Below are positions 5,417 to 6,109 of a DNA stretch of 6,109 nucleotides, one piece after another; positions within the stretch are counted from its first letter, which is position 1, and each line of letters opens with the position of its first letter. The stretch is from contig JAXDHQ010000110.1 in the NCBI GenBank assembly GCA_034664395.1, forward strand, positions 1-6,109, written 5' to 3'. The DNA is from JAOPZW01 sp034664395 (GTDB taxonomy: Bacteria; Actinomycetota; Thermoleophilia; Solirubrobacterales; Solirubrobacteraceae). The position numbers were made by a program, and so were the translations under genes. The notes beneath the pieces are model-generated. The model was not told the origin of the DNA. It ran no database searches and was given only the letters and a program-made list of their open reading frames with translations.

Positions 5417-6109
5417 ATGACCGCCGCCGCCCTCGCCGACCCCGCCGTCGCCGACCGGCTGCTCACCGGGGACGTGGCCCTGGTCGACCGCTCCGAGCGC
5501 GGCAAGCTCGCCCTCACCGGCCCCCAGGCCGCGGAGCTCCTCAACGGCCAGCTCAGCAACGACGTCGAGGCGCTCGCGCCGGGGACCGGCTGCATGGCCG
5601 CGCTGCTGACCAACAAGGGCAAGATGCTGGCCGAGTTGCGCGTCCTCGCCGTCGGCGACCCCGCCCCCGAGCTGTGGCTGGACACCGAGCGCGTCGCGCT
5701 GCAGGCGCTGTTCGACGCCGTCCGCCGCGGCATGGTCGGCTGGCAGGCAGAGCTGCACAAGCGCACGGTCCAGCAGGCGCTGCTGTCGCTTGTCGGCCCG
5801 CGGGCGGGCGAGGCCGCCGGCTGGTCGGGCACCGAGCACGACAACCGCCGCGCGCAGGTCGGCGGCGCCGATGTCGTGCTCGTCGCCACCGACCTCGGCG
5901 TCGACGTCGTCTGCGCCGCGCAGGACGCCCAGCGCGTGCGCGACGCCCTGGGCGTCCCCGAGGCTCCCGAGGCGGCGGCCGAGGTGCTGCGCGTCGAGTC
6001 CGGTCGCCCGCGCTACGGCATCGACGCCGACGAGACCACCATCCCCCAGGAGGCCGGGCTCAACGAGCGCGTCGTCAGCTTCTCCAAGGGCTGCTACGTC
6101 GGCCAGGAG
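5417..6109 (+). CDS. ygfZ: YgfZ/GcvT-like folate-binding protein, 3' end missing
   Basis: Tetrahydrofolate-dependent protein of the COG0354 type, which helps maintain or repair certain iron-sulfur enzymes (family knowledge). Seen: 231 codons from an ATG, open to the window edge. The N-terminal GcvT-like segment has VDRSERGKLALTGPQAAELL, LNGQLSNDVEAL (42-53) and MAALLTNKGKMLAELRVL. Later come VLRVESGRPRYGID and TIPQEAGLNERVVSFSKG. The window ends inside the family signature: KGCYVGQE, with the conserved Cys at residue 226. The C-terminal barrel, roughly the last quarter, lies outside. GcvT itself is less likely because the KGCYxGQE signature belongs to YgfZ. It diverges from mntR across 51 bases and may share its operator. 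Confidence 0.93.
   Translation, partial: MTAAALADPAVADRLLTGDVALVDRSERGKLALTGPQAAELLNGQLSNDVEALAPGTGCMAALLTNKGKMLAELRVLAVGDPAPELWLDTERVALQALFDAVRRGMVGWQAELHKRTVQQALLSLVGPRAGEAAGWSGTEHDNRRAQVGGADVVLVATDLGVDVVCAAQDAQRVRDALGVPEAPEAAAEVLRVESGRPRYGIDADETTIPQEAGLNERVVSFSKGCYVGQE

Noticed and set aside
5387..5889. Two minus-strand open frames opposite ygfZ
   Set aside because: Both are antisense to a clear YgfZ coding frame and have low-complexity products.

Overview
The window is very GC-rich, has tightly packed genes, and uses GTG and TTG starts alongside ATG. It encodes a stand-alone F420-type CofG, a three-domain DtxR-family regulator and several probably leaderless genes. This suggests an actinobacterium. 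I would guess the Thermoleophilia/Solirubrobacterales branch, but that is inference from protein style and not proven here. Eight protein genes are supported and they fill nearly the whole window. No tRNA, rRNA, CRISPR array, insertion sequence or rho-independent terminator was seen, and no gene-free stretch exceeds about 75 bases.

Layout. Positions 1-897 (minus) hold cofG, a radical-SAM enzyme of coenzyme F420 synthesis, cut by the left edge. A 72-base divergent gap follows, with an 18-bp palindrome. Positions 970-1935 (plus) hold a lipoprotein substrate-binding protein of the NMT1/THI5/SsuA type with no transporter partner in view. It converges on, and shares the bases CTAG with, a Crp/Fnr-fold regulator (1932-2678, minus). 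Upstream of that regulator on the minus strand lie a small receiver-like protein without a full phosphorylation site (2727-3065), an unrecognised 120-residue protein rich in His (3065-3427), the Mn/divalent-metal transporter mntH (3438-4703) and its regulator mntR (4700-5365). Diverging from mntR, a YgfZ/GcvT-like folate-binding protein (5417 onward, plus) runs off the right edge inside its KGCYxGQE signature.

How it fits together. mntR, mntH, the 120-residue protein, the receiver-like protein and the Crp-type regulator are co-directional. Their junctions are a 4-base overlap, a 10-base gap, a 1-base overlap and a 48-base gap, so one metal-controlled transcript could carry all five. A TTATGGCA/TGCCTAAA palindrome sits between a plausible -35 and the -10 of mntR and also reaches the promoter region of the divergent ygfZ. 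It is the obvious candidate MntR operator. The most interesting unknown is why an Mn uptake operon would continue into a His-rich unknown protein, a degenerate receiver and a Crp-fold regulator that lacks the usual cyclic-nucleotide pocket. The last of these has its own 18-bp palindrome just ahead of its start.
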